Below the pieces are notes generated by a model. The model was not told the origin of the DNA. It saw nothing but the letters and a program-made list of their open reading frames with translations, and made no database searches. Shown piece by piece: positions 6,218 through 14,632 of a DNA stretch of 64,000 nucleotides. How positions within the stretch are numbered: the first letter of the stretch is position 1; every line of letters starts with the position of its first letter. The translations under genes and the position numbers were made by a program. Source of the stretch: an uncultured Prochlorococcus sp. (GTDB lineage: Bacteria > Cyanobacteriota > Cyanobacteriia > PCC-6307 > Cyanobiaceae); contig CACEFS010000002.1 of NCBI GenBank assembly GCA_902558895.1, forward strand, positions 1 through 64,000, in the 5' to 3' direction.

Positions 6218-6508
6218 ATGGTATCTCCTAGTGCGGAGGTGCGAGTTGATCGGTTGATAGCTGAAGTAGAAAATCTTACTTGTCAGGTTAAACAACTTAT
6301 TGAACTTACACCCCAAAGAAACAAAGTCTGGTTAAGACCCAGCGAAATAGCCACATTAGTTGGCGTAACTTATCGGCAGATTGCCAGGTACAGAGAACAA
6401 GGAATATTTAAAGTTGATAGCTACAGATTTAATGGCAACAGATACGAATATCACAATGTTAGAGCCTTAGCAGATTTTGAATCTAGGAAAGGCGGTTATG
6501 AAAAATAA
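6218..6508 (+). CDS. HTH DNA-binding protein, excisionase (Xis/AlpA)-like (96 aa)
   Basis: An N-terminal coiled segment (RVDRLIAEVENLTCQVKQLIEL) precedes a MerR/AlpA-like helix-turn-helix: VWLRPSEIATLVGVTYRQIARYREQGIF, residues ~42-70. A short wing with FNGNRYEYHN follows. Such proteins bend DNA and direct excision or repress early genes in integrative elements. It is the first gene after the left attachment site and overlaps the following small ORF. A role in excision with one of the tyrosine recombinases is likely but inferred. Confidence 0.7.
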   Translation: MVSPSAEVRVDRLIAEVENLTCQVKQLIELTPQRNKVWLRPSEIATLVGVTYRQIARYREQGIFKVDSYRFNGNRYEYHNVRALADFESRKGGYEK

Positions 6509-6644
6509 GCAAATTAAGGTCGTTTTTTTAGTAGATGATTTTGTATTCCAAAGTTTAGAAGAAGCACAAAAGTTTGTTAGCGATCGTGAGTTCGAGAGTT
6601 CCGAAAAAGAACCCAACCCTAGTTACAAAGGGAGGGACATTTGA
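6498..6644 (+). CDS. Small acidic ORF between xis-like and primase genes (48 aa)
   Basis: ATG 6498 overlaps the last codons of the Xis-like gene, and the TGA stop is followed directly by the GTG start of the primase. The peptide starts MKNKQIKVVFLVDDFVFQSLEEAQKF and ends in a polar tail. It is unrecognised. The tight overlaps on both sides support real translation within the operon. It could be a small replication accessory or regulator. Confidence 0.5.
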   Translation: MKNKQIKVVFLVDDFVFQSLEEAQKFVSDREFESSEKEPNPSYKGRDI

Positions 6645-7574
6645 GTGTTACTTCCCAAAGATTTAGCTTTGCTAAAAACATTAGAAAAAGATTTTGTTCT
6701 TTTACCAGTTGGTGCAGACCACCCAAATTCTTTAATTAAAAAGAAAAAAGCACCTGTTAATCCTTCAGGAGGTTTGCTAAAGGGTTGGAATAAACCAGAA
6801 CTGAAAGGGTTTACTGTAGATCAACTTTGGAACTATAGGTCTGCTATATCTGTTGGCGTTAGATGCGACAACTTATTTGTCGAAGATATAGACGGAGACT
6901 CCGCAACTAAAGGATTAAATAGATTACTCGGTTGGGGTGAACCTACCTGGACTATTAGAAGAACTGGTTGCGAAGGACATTTTAAAAGAATATTCTGTCC
7001 CACCGAAGCACAATTAAGTGCTATTCCTCCTAATGCTAAAGGTAAAAAGGAAATTAGTTTTCCTATTTATACCTTAGAAGAACCTGACCGCAGAGAAGCT
7101 ATCGAGTTCTTCGGAAATACACTTGGGCGACAAGTTATTGTTTCGGGTTCTCACTTTTCTAGTGGCGGTAGGTATTACTGGAACGAGAACGAGAGTCCTA
7201 AATTTATTAGACCTCCAAGCGTTAGGGAGTGGAATAAAGTTCTTAAATTGTGGAAGCAGTACAAAGACGAAAAAGTTCCTACACCTGGACTTGTTACTAA
7301 GAGCAAAACTGGTTGGACTAGGCTCGCTGAGTGTCCTATTTGTGGACGAGTCGAAAGGCCTGTCTGCACCATCACCGAAGACCAAAATACAATAAGTTGT
7401 TTTCACGGAATTACTTATAGGCCACCGCTTGATCTGAAGAAAGGCGAAGTCATATTTAATACTTGGGCATATTCAAAGACTGAAGATAAATCTTTTGGGA
7501 GGTTCTCATATTTCGCAAGACATAGACCTAGCTCACTCGAATTGCTTAATCGGAGGTTACAGATTAGTGGTTAA
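6645..7574 (+). CDS. Bifunctional primase-polymerase (prim-pol) domain protein (309 aa)
   Basis: It starts at GTG immediately after the preceding stop. The N-terminal half looks like a prim-pol domain of mobile elements: LLPVGAD...KKAPVN...GWNKP, then SVGVRCDNLFVEDIDGD with an acidic metal-binding pair around residues 82-86, and later GRQVIVSGSHFSSGGRYYW. A Cys motif (CPICGRVERPVC, ~residues 228-239) may bind zinc. It would start replication of the element. The frame ends at 7574 inside the open frame of the helicase (open from 7438). In many relatives the two are one polypeptide, so a frameshift or split gene is possible here. Confidence 0.75.
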   Translation: MLLPKDLALLKTLEKDFVLLPVGADHPNSLIKKKKAPVNPSGGLLKGWNKPELKGFTVDQLWNYRSAISVGVRCDNLFVEDIDGDSATKGLNRLLGWGEPTWTIRRTGCEGHFKRIFCPTEAQLSAIPPNAKGKKEISFPIYTLEEPDRREAIEFFGNTLGRQVIVSGSHFSSGGRYYWNENESPKFIRPPSVREWNKVLKLWKQYKDEKVPTPGLVTKSKTGWTRLAECPICGRVERPVCTITEDQNTISCFHGITYRPPLDLKKGEVIFNTWAYSKTEDKSFGRFSYFARHRPSSLELLNRRLQISG

Positions 7575-9069
7575 TTTAGTTAAAGGACTACCAGAAGGTT
7601 GGAATGAGAGAAACGGAATAACTAGATCGCAAGAACTAGACCCTGGGAGGTTAAGTCTTCTATTAAAAGAACAACTGAAAGAGAGATTAAGGTTTAATTT
7701 ACTGACTCTTAAACCAGAACTAGACGGAGTTGAATTGGCCGAGACAGAAATAACTTATTTATATGTAAAGCTGGGCGAGTGTGGTTGGAAAGTTGGAAAG
7801 CAAGCCGCAATAGACGCAATAATTTATGCTTCTCAAAAGAATAGTTATGACCCAGTAAAAGAATATTTACTAAGCCTGGAACAACAAAAGAAGGAGTTAA
7901 AGCTATACGAAGCGGACGTTGATAATATTGCAAGCGACTATCTGAACATCAAATACGAAGACAAACTAAGCAATAAAATGGTTAAGAATTGGTTAGTTGG
8001 TCAGGTAAGAAGGGCTTTCCATAGAGGTTGCAAACATGACACTATGCTTGTCCTACAAGGAGATCAAGGAATCGGAAAAAGTTCATTTTTTAGTGCGTTA
8101 ATGCCTAAGGCTGATTGGTTCAGCGACACCCCCACAAGTGACCCAAAAGATCGGTTATTAATTATCCAAAGTTCTTGGTGCTACGAAATAGCAGAACTAG
8201 AAAACCTAACCTCGAAAAACGAATCTTTTAAAGTTAAAGCATTACTTACAAGTTCTTACGATACTTTTAGACCTCCTTATGGTCGTTCTTTAATCAAAGG
8301 TGCTAGACCTTCTTGTTTAGTTGGTACTGCCAATAGCACCGAACTTTTGAATGATGAAACAGGGCATAGACGATTTAATTTTGTTCATGTAACTGAACCT
8401 ATAAATATTGAACAAGTTAAAAGCGATAGGGACGCAATTTGGCTTAGTGCTGTTCTTGCCTATAGAGAAGGTTATGAACCAATACTTGATAAGGAAGAAA
8501 GTCAGTTAAGTGAAGTAAGGAGTACCAATTATGAAAAGGAAAATATATTCCAGGATATTGTCCTGGACTATTTAGAGTCTGCACCCGACTATTTCACAAC
8601 AAGACAAGTATTCTTAGGAACTCAATTAATAACTCCATACGAAAACCCAAAACAATTAGATGCTGTTCAGGTTGGAAAAGTCCTAACTTCTTTAGGCTAC
8701 GAAAAAAGACAAATGAGAGTAAATAAAACTAGAGGTAGGTACTGGCATAAAAAAGAGACACAAGGGAAAGTCCCAGGTGTCCCAGACTCGGAAGATGATG
8801 ATGTGACAGCCGACTCCCCAGCGATAGACAGCGATAGCGGAAACTGTCCCAATGTCACAACCAAAAATAAGGAAAGTAATCAAAGAGAGAGTGTTAAGCA
8901 CAAGGCCATTCGCTGGGAAACTGGCGGGGACAATGTGACACCGAAGAAAACCTTCTCAAACGTAGTGGTGGGCTATAAAAAAACGTCCCAACACCCCAAA
9001 CTTAAAATGTCACAAGAAGAACAAACGAAGGCTCAACAAGATTTAGACGAGTATTGGAACTCATTATAA
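7495..9069 (+). CDS. VapE/D5-like superfamily 3-type helicase (about 524 aa)
   Basis: The Walker A motif GDQGIGKSSF lies near residues 190-199. It is followed by an EIAELENL acidic segment, then CLVGTANSTELLNDETGHRRFNFVHV, the sensor/arginine-finger block of virulence-associated E (VapE) proteins. The N-terminus contains a linker (GWNERNGITRSQELDPGR) normally found downstream of prim-pol domains. The first possible start is TTG 7495, but the frame is already open from 7438, so the true N-terminus may be fused to the prim-pol. The C-terminus is a polar, probably disordered tail. It unwinds element DNA during replication. Confidence 0.75.
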   Translation: MGGSHISQDIDLAHSNCLIGGYRLVVNLVKGLPEGWNERNGITRSQELDPGRLSLLLKEQLKERLRFNLLTLKPELDGVELAETEITYLYVKLGECGWKVGKQAAIDAIIYASQKNSYDPVKEYLLSLEQQKKELKLYEADVDNIASDYLNIKYEDKLSNKMVKNWLVGQVRRAFHRGCKHDTMLVLQGDQGIGKSSFFSALMPKADWFSDTPTSDPKDRLLIIQSSWCYEIAELENLTSKNESFKVKALLTSSYDTFRPPYGRSLIKGARPSCLVGTANSTELLNDETGHRRFNFVHVTEPINIEQVKSDRDAIWLSAVLAYREGYEPILDKEESQLSEVRSTNYEKENIFQDIVLDYLESAPDYFTTRQVFLGTQLITPYENPKQLDAVQVGKVLTSLGYEKRQMRVNKTRGRYWHKKETQGKVPGVPDSEDDDVTADSPAIDSDSGNCPNVTTKNKESNQRESVKHKAIRWETGGDNVTPKKTFSNVVVGYKKTSQHPKLKMSQEEQTKAQQDLDEYWNSL

Positions 9070-9132
9070 AAAGCGTATTTTTTCGTATTTAGACGGCTTA
9101 AAATATTCATAGAAAAAAAAATTACTATTGTT

Positions 9133-9330
9133 ATGAACAGTAAGTATTACAGGGAATATTTAACCCAGGTTCATAGGCTGAACGGAATAGAAATGGTTGT
9201 TGCACCGCCCGATTTAAGAATGATTGTAATTGACCACAATAAACCTGATGATGAATTACCAGTAGTTGATAAGTTAACTCAATGGGATTTAGTCCTAGAG
9301 ATAGAAAAACCGCCCATTCATAGCATCTAA
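9133..9330 (+). CDS. Small hypothetical element protein (65 aa)
   Basis: ATG 9133 opens a 65-residue ORF with a plausible soluble composition (MVVAPPDLRMIVIDHNKPDDELPVVDKL). It lies 60 bases after the helicase on the same strand, and its stop overlaps the end of the convergent recombinase. A competing minus-strand ORF covers the same bases but looks like a shadow. The function is unknown. Confidence 0.5.
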   Translation: MNSKYYREYLTQVHRLNGIEMVVAPPDLRMIVIDHNKPDDELPVVDKLTQWDLVLEIEKPPIHSI

Positions 9331-9962
9331 GCAAAGGCTTGGACTACGTTCTTTCGTTCCTCCTCGGAAACCTCTAAATATCGAGATAAAACCGCTAAAC
9401 TTTTATGACCACTTAGGGTCTGAATCGCCTTTAATGGCAATCCTTTTGAGCTTGCACTTGAGAGTGCCGAACGCCTATAAGAGTGGCTTGAAACGCCTTT
9501 AAAACCAATCCTTTCAATAGTGTTCTGTAGTTGTTTTCCGTGTGCCTGGCGAGTTATTGGTTTATCGCCAAAACGTCCAACAAATACCCAATCACTTGGA
9601 CTAACTGGTTGGCCTTTTATAAGTTCGGTTTGATGTTTCCATTTGATAAGAAGGTCATACAAACTTGGGAAGATTGGAACAGTTCGAGCTTCCAATTTAT
9701 TTTTCACAATTTGTTTTGGAAAAGTTATTCCAGTTGGAAAAATGTTTTCCCATTTGAGTTGCCTGGCTTCTGAAATTCTGCAACCTGTTCGGCGACAAAC
9801 ATTAGCCAGGACTGTATGAACTCCTCCAGGAAGTTCTTCGATTAATAGGTCAAGTTCAGCAGTTGTTAAAACTTTTGACTGACCATTACGATTAGTCTTC
9901 ATAGCGTGTGATAAGTTTTCTAGTTGCCGAGAAGCTAGTTGTAGACGTGTAAATAACGTCAA
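9327..9962 (-). CDS. Short tyrosine recombinase, catalytic domain only (211 aa)
   Basis: Catalytic residues are visible: Arg in CRRTGCRISEARQLKW (near residue 62), a Lys in the beta hairpin (VKNKLEARTVPI), HSYRRS, GHKS, and the nucleophile Tyr in LSRYLEV near the C-terminus. The N-terminal core-binding domain is nearly absent, so it is much shorter than classical integrases. It faces against the replication operon and sits mid-element. It could be a second integrase, a resolvase-like enzyme, or a domesticated XerC-type recombinase. The longer recombinase at 13232 sits at the tRNA end and is the better candidate for integration. Confidence 0.8.
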   Translation of the reverse strand: MTLFTRLQLASRQLENLSHAMKTNRNGQSKVLTTAELDLLIEELPGGVHTVLANVCRRTGCRISEARQLKWENIFPTGITFPKQIVKNKLEARTVPIFPSLYDLLIKWKHQTELIKGQPVSPSDWVFVGRFGDKPITRQAHGKQLQNTIERIGFKGVSSHSYRRSALSSASSKGLPLKAIQTLSGHKSLAVLSRYLEVSEEERKNVVQAFA

Positions 9963-10343
9963 GTTTCTCTTACTGACATTTTAGAAACTCAATTCGCTGA
10001 AAAATATCCAATATTACTTAAATAAAATACAGTATTTCTTATAGATAGACGTATTACAAATAATAGATAAAAATATTATTATTTTCTCGAATTACCTATG
10101 TTACATATAAAGAATACTCATTTGACTTTATAGTCATAATAGGGGGAGTAGTCCAAAAAATTTGATTTTTATTTCCACCTACGGGGAACTTACTTAAACA
10201 AAATAATAACACTAATTAATAAATAGTGCAACTACATAGGGTGTCAAAAATAATACAAATTAAACAGCCCAGGGAAATATACAAATCGGCTGATCGGTAG
10301 ATAAAAACTATCTTAGAATTTTAATAAGGAGTCATGTCGTTAA
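9963..10343. other. Intergenic region inside the element
   Basis: This is a 380-base AT-rich gap between the divergent short recombinase and the right-hand gene block. It must hold promoters in both directions. TTGACT at 10122 and CATAAT at 10135 are the only promoter-like boxes I can see, and their spacing is poor. A small inverted repeat, GATAAAAACTATC, lies near 10302. It could include the replication origin, but nothing shows this directly. Confidence 0.35.
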
Positions 10344-10571
10344 ATGGCAAATCAAAGACATATCAACGAAGACTGGCAGTTCCAACAAAGGTGCTTGAAG
10401 TGTGGTTTGAAGCTATTTCCTTATAGTTCACAAGACGCTGAAGACTGGGCGGCAATGGCCTACCACGAGTGCCAAAGAAGGAACATTTCGCCACGTCAGT
10501 TGATGTATGAGAGGAGTCCAAACATAGACAATACTCACGCACAAAGACCACCAAAAGTTATCTATTACTAG
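10344..10571 (+). CDS. Small Cys/His protein of the element (75 aa)
   Basis: MANQRHINEDWQFQQRCLKCGLKLF contains a CxxC pair, and AMAYHEC supplies a further His and Cys, so a single zinc-binding site is plausible. The upstream AAGGAG at 10326 is 12 bases from this ATG. It lies closer to an ATG at 10334 that would give an unrelated 30-codon ORF, so the start context is odd. The gene leads a three-gene plus-strand block. The function is unknown. Nearby phage-like genes suggest a regulatory or packaging role. Confidence 0.55.
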   Translation: MANQRHINEDWQFQQRCLKCGLKLFPYSSQDAEDWAAMAYHECQRRNISPRQLMYERSPNIDNTHAQRPPKVIYY

Positions 10572-10573
10572 AC

Positions 10574-11062
10574 ATGAAACACCCTCTACTTGATCGCTGG
10601 GTCAGAGTTCTAAGTTCTATCAATCCAGGAAAACCAATTCCGAATATTAATACTGTTTCTAGAGCAAATATGTCGGTAACACTCCAAGAGAGGTTAAGAG
10701 ATATAGACCCCGAACTATTTCAGGCTGTCTTTGCAACTCCAATAGAAGAAATAGAAGACTCAAGACTCCAACAACATTTGTATGACCAAGCATTTTGGAC
10801 AGATGACGAAGACCAATTAAGGCGGTACGGCTACGAAAAATTTGCGAATACGATCAGGGACGAAAAAATAAAATATGAGAATGACAAGATAGAAAAAGAG
10901 ATTGAAGCAAGTCGCCAAAGACAAGAACTTCAAAGGCAAGAGAGAGAGAAAAAAGCAAATATGTCGTTAATGGACAGAATGCACGAAGAATCAAAGAAAC
11001 AAACAACAGCAGACGTAATTAACAACCAACTTAGGTATCACGGAAGGATAGGAACAAACTAG
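10574..11062 (+). CDS. Hypothetical coiled-coil protein of the element (162 aa)
   Basis: It starts two bases after the previous stop. The middle is acidic (IDPELFQAVFATPIEEIEDSRLQQHL). A long charged helix follows (DEKIKYENDKIEKEIEASRQRQELQRQEREKK), probably a coiled coil. I recognise no enzyme motif. Its position just before a TerS-like gene would suit a packaging or morphogenesis accessory, which is inference from context only. Confidence 0.55.
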   Translation: MKHPLLDRWVRVLSSINPGKPIPNINTVSRANMSVTLQERLRDIDPELFQAVFATPIEEIEDSRLQQHLYDQAFWTDDEDQLRRYGYEKFANTIRDEKIKYENDKIEKEIEASRQRQELQRQEREKKANMSLMDRMHEESKKQTTADVINNQLRYHGRIGTN

Positions 11063-11067
11063 AAATT

Positions 11068-11541
11068 ATGAGTATTAGCAAGGTAGGAAGACCAAGTATT
11101 AGCGAAAGTGAAGTTCCCCCACATATCGAGGAAGCGTTGTTGCATAAAGCTAGGGGGAAGAGCTGGACGGATAGTGCAACTGCTGTGGGGTTGAAGAAAT
11201 ACCAAACTTTGCGAGAGTGGGTCAACAAGAACGATAAAGCTAAGAAGTTCTACAAAGAAGCAGTCCAGGAAAGGCAAGAACGAATCCAGGATAAGTTAGA
11301 CAACAGCTACGAAATGCTTATTGAATCAGCACCCGAAGTGGCTGTTCAACTATTGAAAATCATAAGGAACGAGAAGACAAAAGGGTATGCAAAAACTGAA
11401 GCTATTAATGCCTTCTTCCGAATAATAGAAAGGGGTTGGAGTGATAAGAAACTTGCTGAAGCACTACAAGAAACTAAAGAAAGAATCGACTACTTAGAAA
11501 CTGGAAGACCAATTCAACTAACAGAAAGTCCTATTAAGTAG
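11068..11541 (+). CDS. Putative phage terminase small subunit-like protein (157 aa)
   Basis: An N-terminal HTH-like segment (HKARGKSWTDSATAVGLKKYQTLREWVNKNDKAKKFYKEA, residues ~27-67) is followed by helices (LDNSYEMLIESAPEVAVQLLKIIRNEKTKGYAKTEAINAFF). This is the arrangement of small terminases and related phage DNA-binding proteins. Phage satellites often carry their own TerS to redirect packaging into helper capsids. No large terminase or capsid gene is present here. A plain HTH regulator is the main alternative. Confidence 0.5.
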   Translation: MSISKVGRPSISESEVPPHIEEALLHKARGKSWTDSATAVGLKKYQTLREWVNKNDKAKKFYKEAVQERQERIQDKLDNSYEMLIESAPEVAVQLLKIIRNEKTKGYAKTEAINAFFRIIERGWSDKKLAEALQETKERIDYLETGRPIQLTESPIK

Positions 11542-11564
11542 CTCTAGCAAAATTTTTTATTTAA

Positions 11565-12545
11565 TCAGCTTTTGGTAAGAACAAATCTTTTCATAGTTGT
11601 TTTATTTAGAGCAATCTTCTTAATTTGTCCATCTCTATCAATTTTTAAAATAGCTTTATCAGTATCTAATAACCTCCATACTTTAGAAGCATCATTTAAA
11701 CCATCAGTAGAAACATTATTTATCTCAAGGATTAAATCATTTTCTTTAATACCCGCAAATTCTGCTGGAAAACCTTTTATGACTGAAATGATTTGAACCT
11801 GATTTAATTCGTTAAGAACGAATCTAAACCCAAAAACTTTGTATTCTTTATATCTATTAGAAAGTGTATTAATAGCAATCTGATCTTTTTTGTTTGGTTT
11901 TCCTTTTGAAAACTTTTGAAAATTTGAAGGACGTAATGAGTCAATTTTATGACAATTCTCCTCAGCATAAACGCCCACGTAATTATTTCTTTGAACTGGT
12001 TTCCATTTTTTATGTTCTCCAAAATTCTTCCAGGTTTCATCTAAGCAATCAATAACTGCCGTATATTTTACTTGTCTAACTCCTCCTGGAGTAGCGGATC
12101 TTCCTGGAATAGTTAATTGTGGTGCAGGAGTAGTCGTACAATTTATTGAGTATGATCCTCCATAACAATTTGTTGTTCCAGAACCAATTGTTGTAGTTGA
12201 GCCAGGCCTCCCTGCCACTGGTTCTTGATACCATCTAATTACAATGTCAAAAGAAATATATCGTCCATATAGTCCTCTCGCTTTTACTTTCCTAACAACT
12301 TTTTCTACATACTGAACTTTATTATCAGCCCTCACCTCGAACATTTGCCAATTTGGGATAATTGGTTTACCTAAAAAATCAAATTTTTCTACTTTTATTT
12401 TTTCTACAGGTTGAGTATAAGCACGAACACATCCCTCAAAGTCTGCTGCAGCTAAGCATGCTTTACGAACTTCTGGATCTACATTCGCATTAACAGCAGT
12501 AGGTAAAGCGATAGCAGCTAGTAGTGGGAGTAGAAAGCGTTTCAT
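11565..12545 (-). CDS. Secreted PDZ-domain protein with the shared island signal peptide (326 aa)
   Basis: Residues 1-20 are the shared signal peptide (MKRFLLPLLAAIALPTAV...). The mature N-terminal part starts VDPEVRKACLAAADFEGC, like the neighbouring cargo protein. A low-complexity Thr/Gly/Ser linker lies near residues 115-155. The C-terminus (about 235-310) is PDZ-like: FGFRFVLNELNQVQIISVIKGFPAEFAGIKENDLILEINN. There is no protease triad, so it probably binds peptides in the periplasm. The ATG abuts the stop of the upstream secreted gene. Confidence 0.75.
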   Translation of the reverse strand: MKRFLLPLLAAIALPTAVNANVDPEVRKACLAAADFEGCVRAYTQPVEKIKVEKFDFLGKPIIPNWQMFEVRADNKVQYVEKVVRKVKARGLYGRYISFDIVIRWYQEPVAGRPGSTTTIGSGTTNCYGGSYSINCTTTPAPQLTIPGRSATPGGVRQVKYTAVIDCLDETWKNFGEHKKWKPVQRNNYVGVYAEENCHKIDSLRPSNFQKFSKGKPNKKDQIAINTLSNRYKEYKVFGFRFVLNELNQVQIISVIKGFPAEFAGIKENDLILEINNVSTDGLNDASKVWRLLDTDKAILKIDRDGQIKKIALNKTTMKRFVLTKS

Positions 12546-13235
12546 TTACCTAAATTCAATAGTTGTATTTGTATTTACATTAGTTCTCTGAATCATTATT
12601 GGTCTTGTTTCTTTTCTCATTTTGTACTCTCTCCAATACGCTTCGTGTTCTTTTTCAGTCATACAGCCAAGCTCTTCTAATCTTCTCCCAAACAAACCAA
12701 CTTTACGCCATCGCATTTCTTCATTTTTGGCACATTCGCGACTAGGCTTGTAGGTTTTTCCTTTATAGGTAAACGTAAAGTAATCAATATCTGAGACCCC
12801 TGGAAATACTTCTTTTCGTATTCTTTCTGGGTTATTTAAATCTATCCTCGTTTTCTCAAATTCTGTTAATTCTAATCCAGGGATTTTTCTGAAAAAAACC
12901 ATATTTTCTCCTTTTGTTTCTAGACAATCAACATACAAATTTACTGATCCAAGAGTTATACATTGTTCATGATTTTTAAAAGACACATTAAATATTTTTG
13001 AACCTAATTTTTCTGAATACTGTATACAATTCTCGATATCAGACTCCCATTCTAAGTTACAAAAATTCCTTTGATTTTTTCCTAGTTTAAATTTTTCATT
13101 TTTACTATTAGCTTTCACACATCCAATATAATCAGAGACATCTTTGCAAAGGTTATGAACTTCAGGATCAACTCCTGCACTAACAGCAGTAGGCAAAGCT
13201 AGGGCTGCTAGTAGTGGGAGTAGTAAGCGTTTCAT
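12546..13235 (-). CDS. Secreted hypothetical protein with the shared island signal peptide (229 aa)
   Basis: It starts MKRLLLPLLAALALPTAV with a cleavage site after SA. The mature part begins VDPEVHNLCKDVSDYIGCVKA, resembling the start of the next protein (VDPEV...C...FEGCVRA). It then diverges into a Cys-rich body with no domain I recognise. About seven cysteines suggest disulphides in an exported protein. Its ATG overlaps the TGA stop of the integrase (AATAAATGA), so expression is tied to integrase translation. Confidence 0.7.
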   Translation of the reverse strand: MKRLLLPLLAALALPTAVSAGVDPEVHNLCKDVSDYIGCVKANSKNEKFKLGKNQRNFCNLEWESDIENCIQYSEKLGSKIFNVSFKNHEQCITLGSVNLYVDCLETKGENMVFFRKIPGLELTEFEKTRIDLNNPERIRKEVFPGVSDIDYFTFTYKGKTYKPSRECAKNEEMRWRKVGLFGRRLEELGCMTEKEHEAYWREYKMRKETRPIMIQRTNVNTNTTIEFR

Positions 13236-14446
13236 TTATTTAGCTTCTTACTAGCTTTTATAGCATCTATTTGTTCGTAAGTAGAGTTATAAATCTCATA
13301 GTGAGTATTAATTGAGTGACCAAGACTTTTACTGGCAACCCTCGCATCTAACCCAGCGTGAATACTTCTAACTCCCCAATTATGTCTAATATCAGTAAGT
13401 TGTAAGAATCCAATACCCAACTCTTTAGCCCTGGGCGTTAGATACCTTAACCATTGGTTACCAAGATATTTTGTTCTAGTTGGGTCATAAGAATTTAAGT
13501 CAAAACTATATTCTCGTTGAATATTATCCAGTTCCCATTTTCTTGCTAACTCAGCAGTAAGTGCGATTGGATATTTGATATACATAGACTTCTTACCTTT
13601 TGGAATACAAACACTTGTGGCAGTACCACTATCTAAGTCAGGCATGAGTGAGAAAGTTTCACCGCTACGAGTGCCGTAACAGAAAGCACTAGCTGTAAGC
13701 CAACCCCACTTGTCGTTATCTCGAACCATTTCGACCAACTCTATTAGCTTTGCTGGGTCAATATTTACTCTTTGCTTGGCTTTGTATTTACCAACAAACT
13801 CATCAATAAGTTCTACATTATTTAGTCCATTAGCTTCAGCAAGTCGTTTGTAGTATTGGCAGAGTTTTCTTCTTTTGTCAGACTCAGGCTCACTTTGTTT
13901 TATCTCATCAATTAAGACTCCCATATTTAGAGTTGCATTTTGTGGAAGTTTATTTAAGTGACCTAGTATTCCTTTCCAGGTCTGTTGCTTTGGTAATTTA
14001 TTTCTATCCTTGTCTTTCCAGTAATCAAGTTCAAATATTTTTATAGCTTCATTAACAGTTATTCCTTTCGATACTCCTTTTAACTCAATCTTTGGTGCGT
14101 CCCACATTAGTTGGTCTGGTATAAATCCATTTTTATTCACATATTCAACTAGGGTTAATATTCTGGCTTCTGCTGAGACTAGGTTGTTTATATCTGCACT
14201 CAATCTGGTTGGAATCTTACGTTCTTTTTTAATTCCGTCCGAATCCGCAAAAGTTCCACGAATAAATAAATGATTACGTCCTACAACCAGCTTTGCTTTT
14301 ATGCTTCTTGTCTTAAGTCTCTTATTTAAGTCCGATATTGCAGAAAGTGTTTCCGAATCTGTTTCCGAATTTATTGCACCCAGACCCCTACCTGGTACAC
14401 TACCGCCAGACCCTTTTTTGTTACCAATTCCAAAAATTCTTGCCAT
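13232..14446 (-). CDS. Tyrosine recombinase (integrase) of the element (404 aa)
   Basis: The C-terminal catalytic domain shows Arg in FCYGTRSGETFSL (around residue 262), Lys after the beta turn (CIPKGKKSMYIKYP), LTDIRHNWGVRS, LGHS and a Tyr in HYEIYN. The central part is a core-binding domain, and the N-terminal ~70 residues may be an arm-binding domain. The gene lies 186 bases from the intact tRNA-Ser, reading away from it, as expected for the enzyme that recombines at this tRNA. Two GTTTCCGAA repeats lie within its first 40 codons. Two secreted cargo genes follow in the same operon. It resembles the decayed copy at 2996. Confidence 0.88.
   Translation of the reverse strand: MARIFGIGNKKGSGGSVPGRGLGAINSETDSETLSAISDLNKRLKTRSIKAKLVVGRNHLFIRGTFADSDGIKKERKIPTRLSADINNLVSAEARILTLVEYVNKNGFIPDQLMWDAPKIELKGVSKGITVNEAIKIFELDYWKDKDRNKLPKQQTWKGILGHLNKLPQNATLNMGVLIDEIKQSEPESDKRRKLCQYYKRLAEANGLNNVELIDEFVGKYKAKQRVNIDPAKLIELVEMVRDNDKWGWLTASAFCYGTRSGETFSLMPDLDSGTATSVCIPKGKKSMYIKYPIALTAELARKWELDNIQREYSFDLNSYDPTRTKYLGNQWLRYLTPRAKELGIGFLQLTDIRHNWGVRSIHAGLDARVASKSLGHSINTHYEIYNSTYEQIDAIKASKKLNK
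14349..14369 (+). repeat. Two GTTTCCGAA repeats inside the integrase coding region
   Basis: Copies at 14349 and 14361 are 12 bp apart, and on the minus strand they encode SETDSE. With the pair at 14463/14474 this gives four copies in 135 bp. Integrase could bind its own gene start. Confidence 0.5.
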
Positions 14447-14462
14447 TTGGTTAGGTTAGTCT

Positions 14463-14481
14463 GTTTCCGAATTGTTTCCGA
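14463..14481 (+). repeat. Paired GTTTCCGA repeat, 11-bp period (large element, right end)
   Basis: GTTTCCGA at 14463 and 14474, just upstream of the integrase start codon. This matches the pair at 5943/5954 at the left end. Binding here could also repress the integrase promoter. Confidence 0.7.
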
Positions 14482-14571
14482 ATCTATGTCCTAAAATGTC
14501 GCAGAATGTCAAGTATATGTCAAGTGTTAGGAAATAGTTTATAAGCAATAATAAACAGGCTAAAACTCGTA

Positions 14572-14601
14572 TTGTAGGCTGTCACTTCCCTTTGCTATAC
14601 T
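14572..14601 (+). promoter_or_regulatory. Promoter of the intact tRNA-Ser
   Basis: A candidate -35 TTGTAG (14572) and an extended -10 TGCTATACT (TATACT 14596-14601) are 18 bases apart. The -10 lies 31 bases before the tRNA. It sits inside the element, so the element brought a replacement promoter. Confidence 0.6.
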
Positions 14602-14632
14602 ACTTAGGTGGTTAAAACTGAATAACCCTTTT

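Noticed and set aside
7074-7406. 110-aa minus-strand and 90-aa plus-strand ORFs
   Set aside because: Both are shadows of the prim-pol gene, whose domain motifs are clear in its own frame.
9131-9334. 67-aa minus-strand ORF
   Set aside because: It is antisense to the 65-aa element ORF. The plus-strand reading has better protein character and follows the helicase operon.
10574-10592. Another copy of the shared signal-peptide start (ATGAAACACCCTCTACTTG)
   Set aside because: The bases resemble the 4639 remnant, but the protein (MKHPLLDRWVRVL) is not hydrophobic and continues as a soluble coiled-coil protein. This is probably chance.
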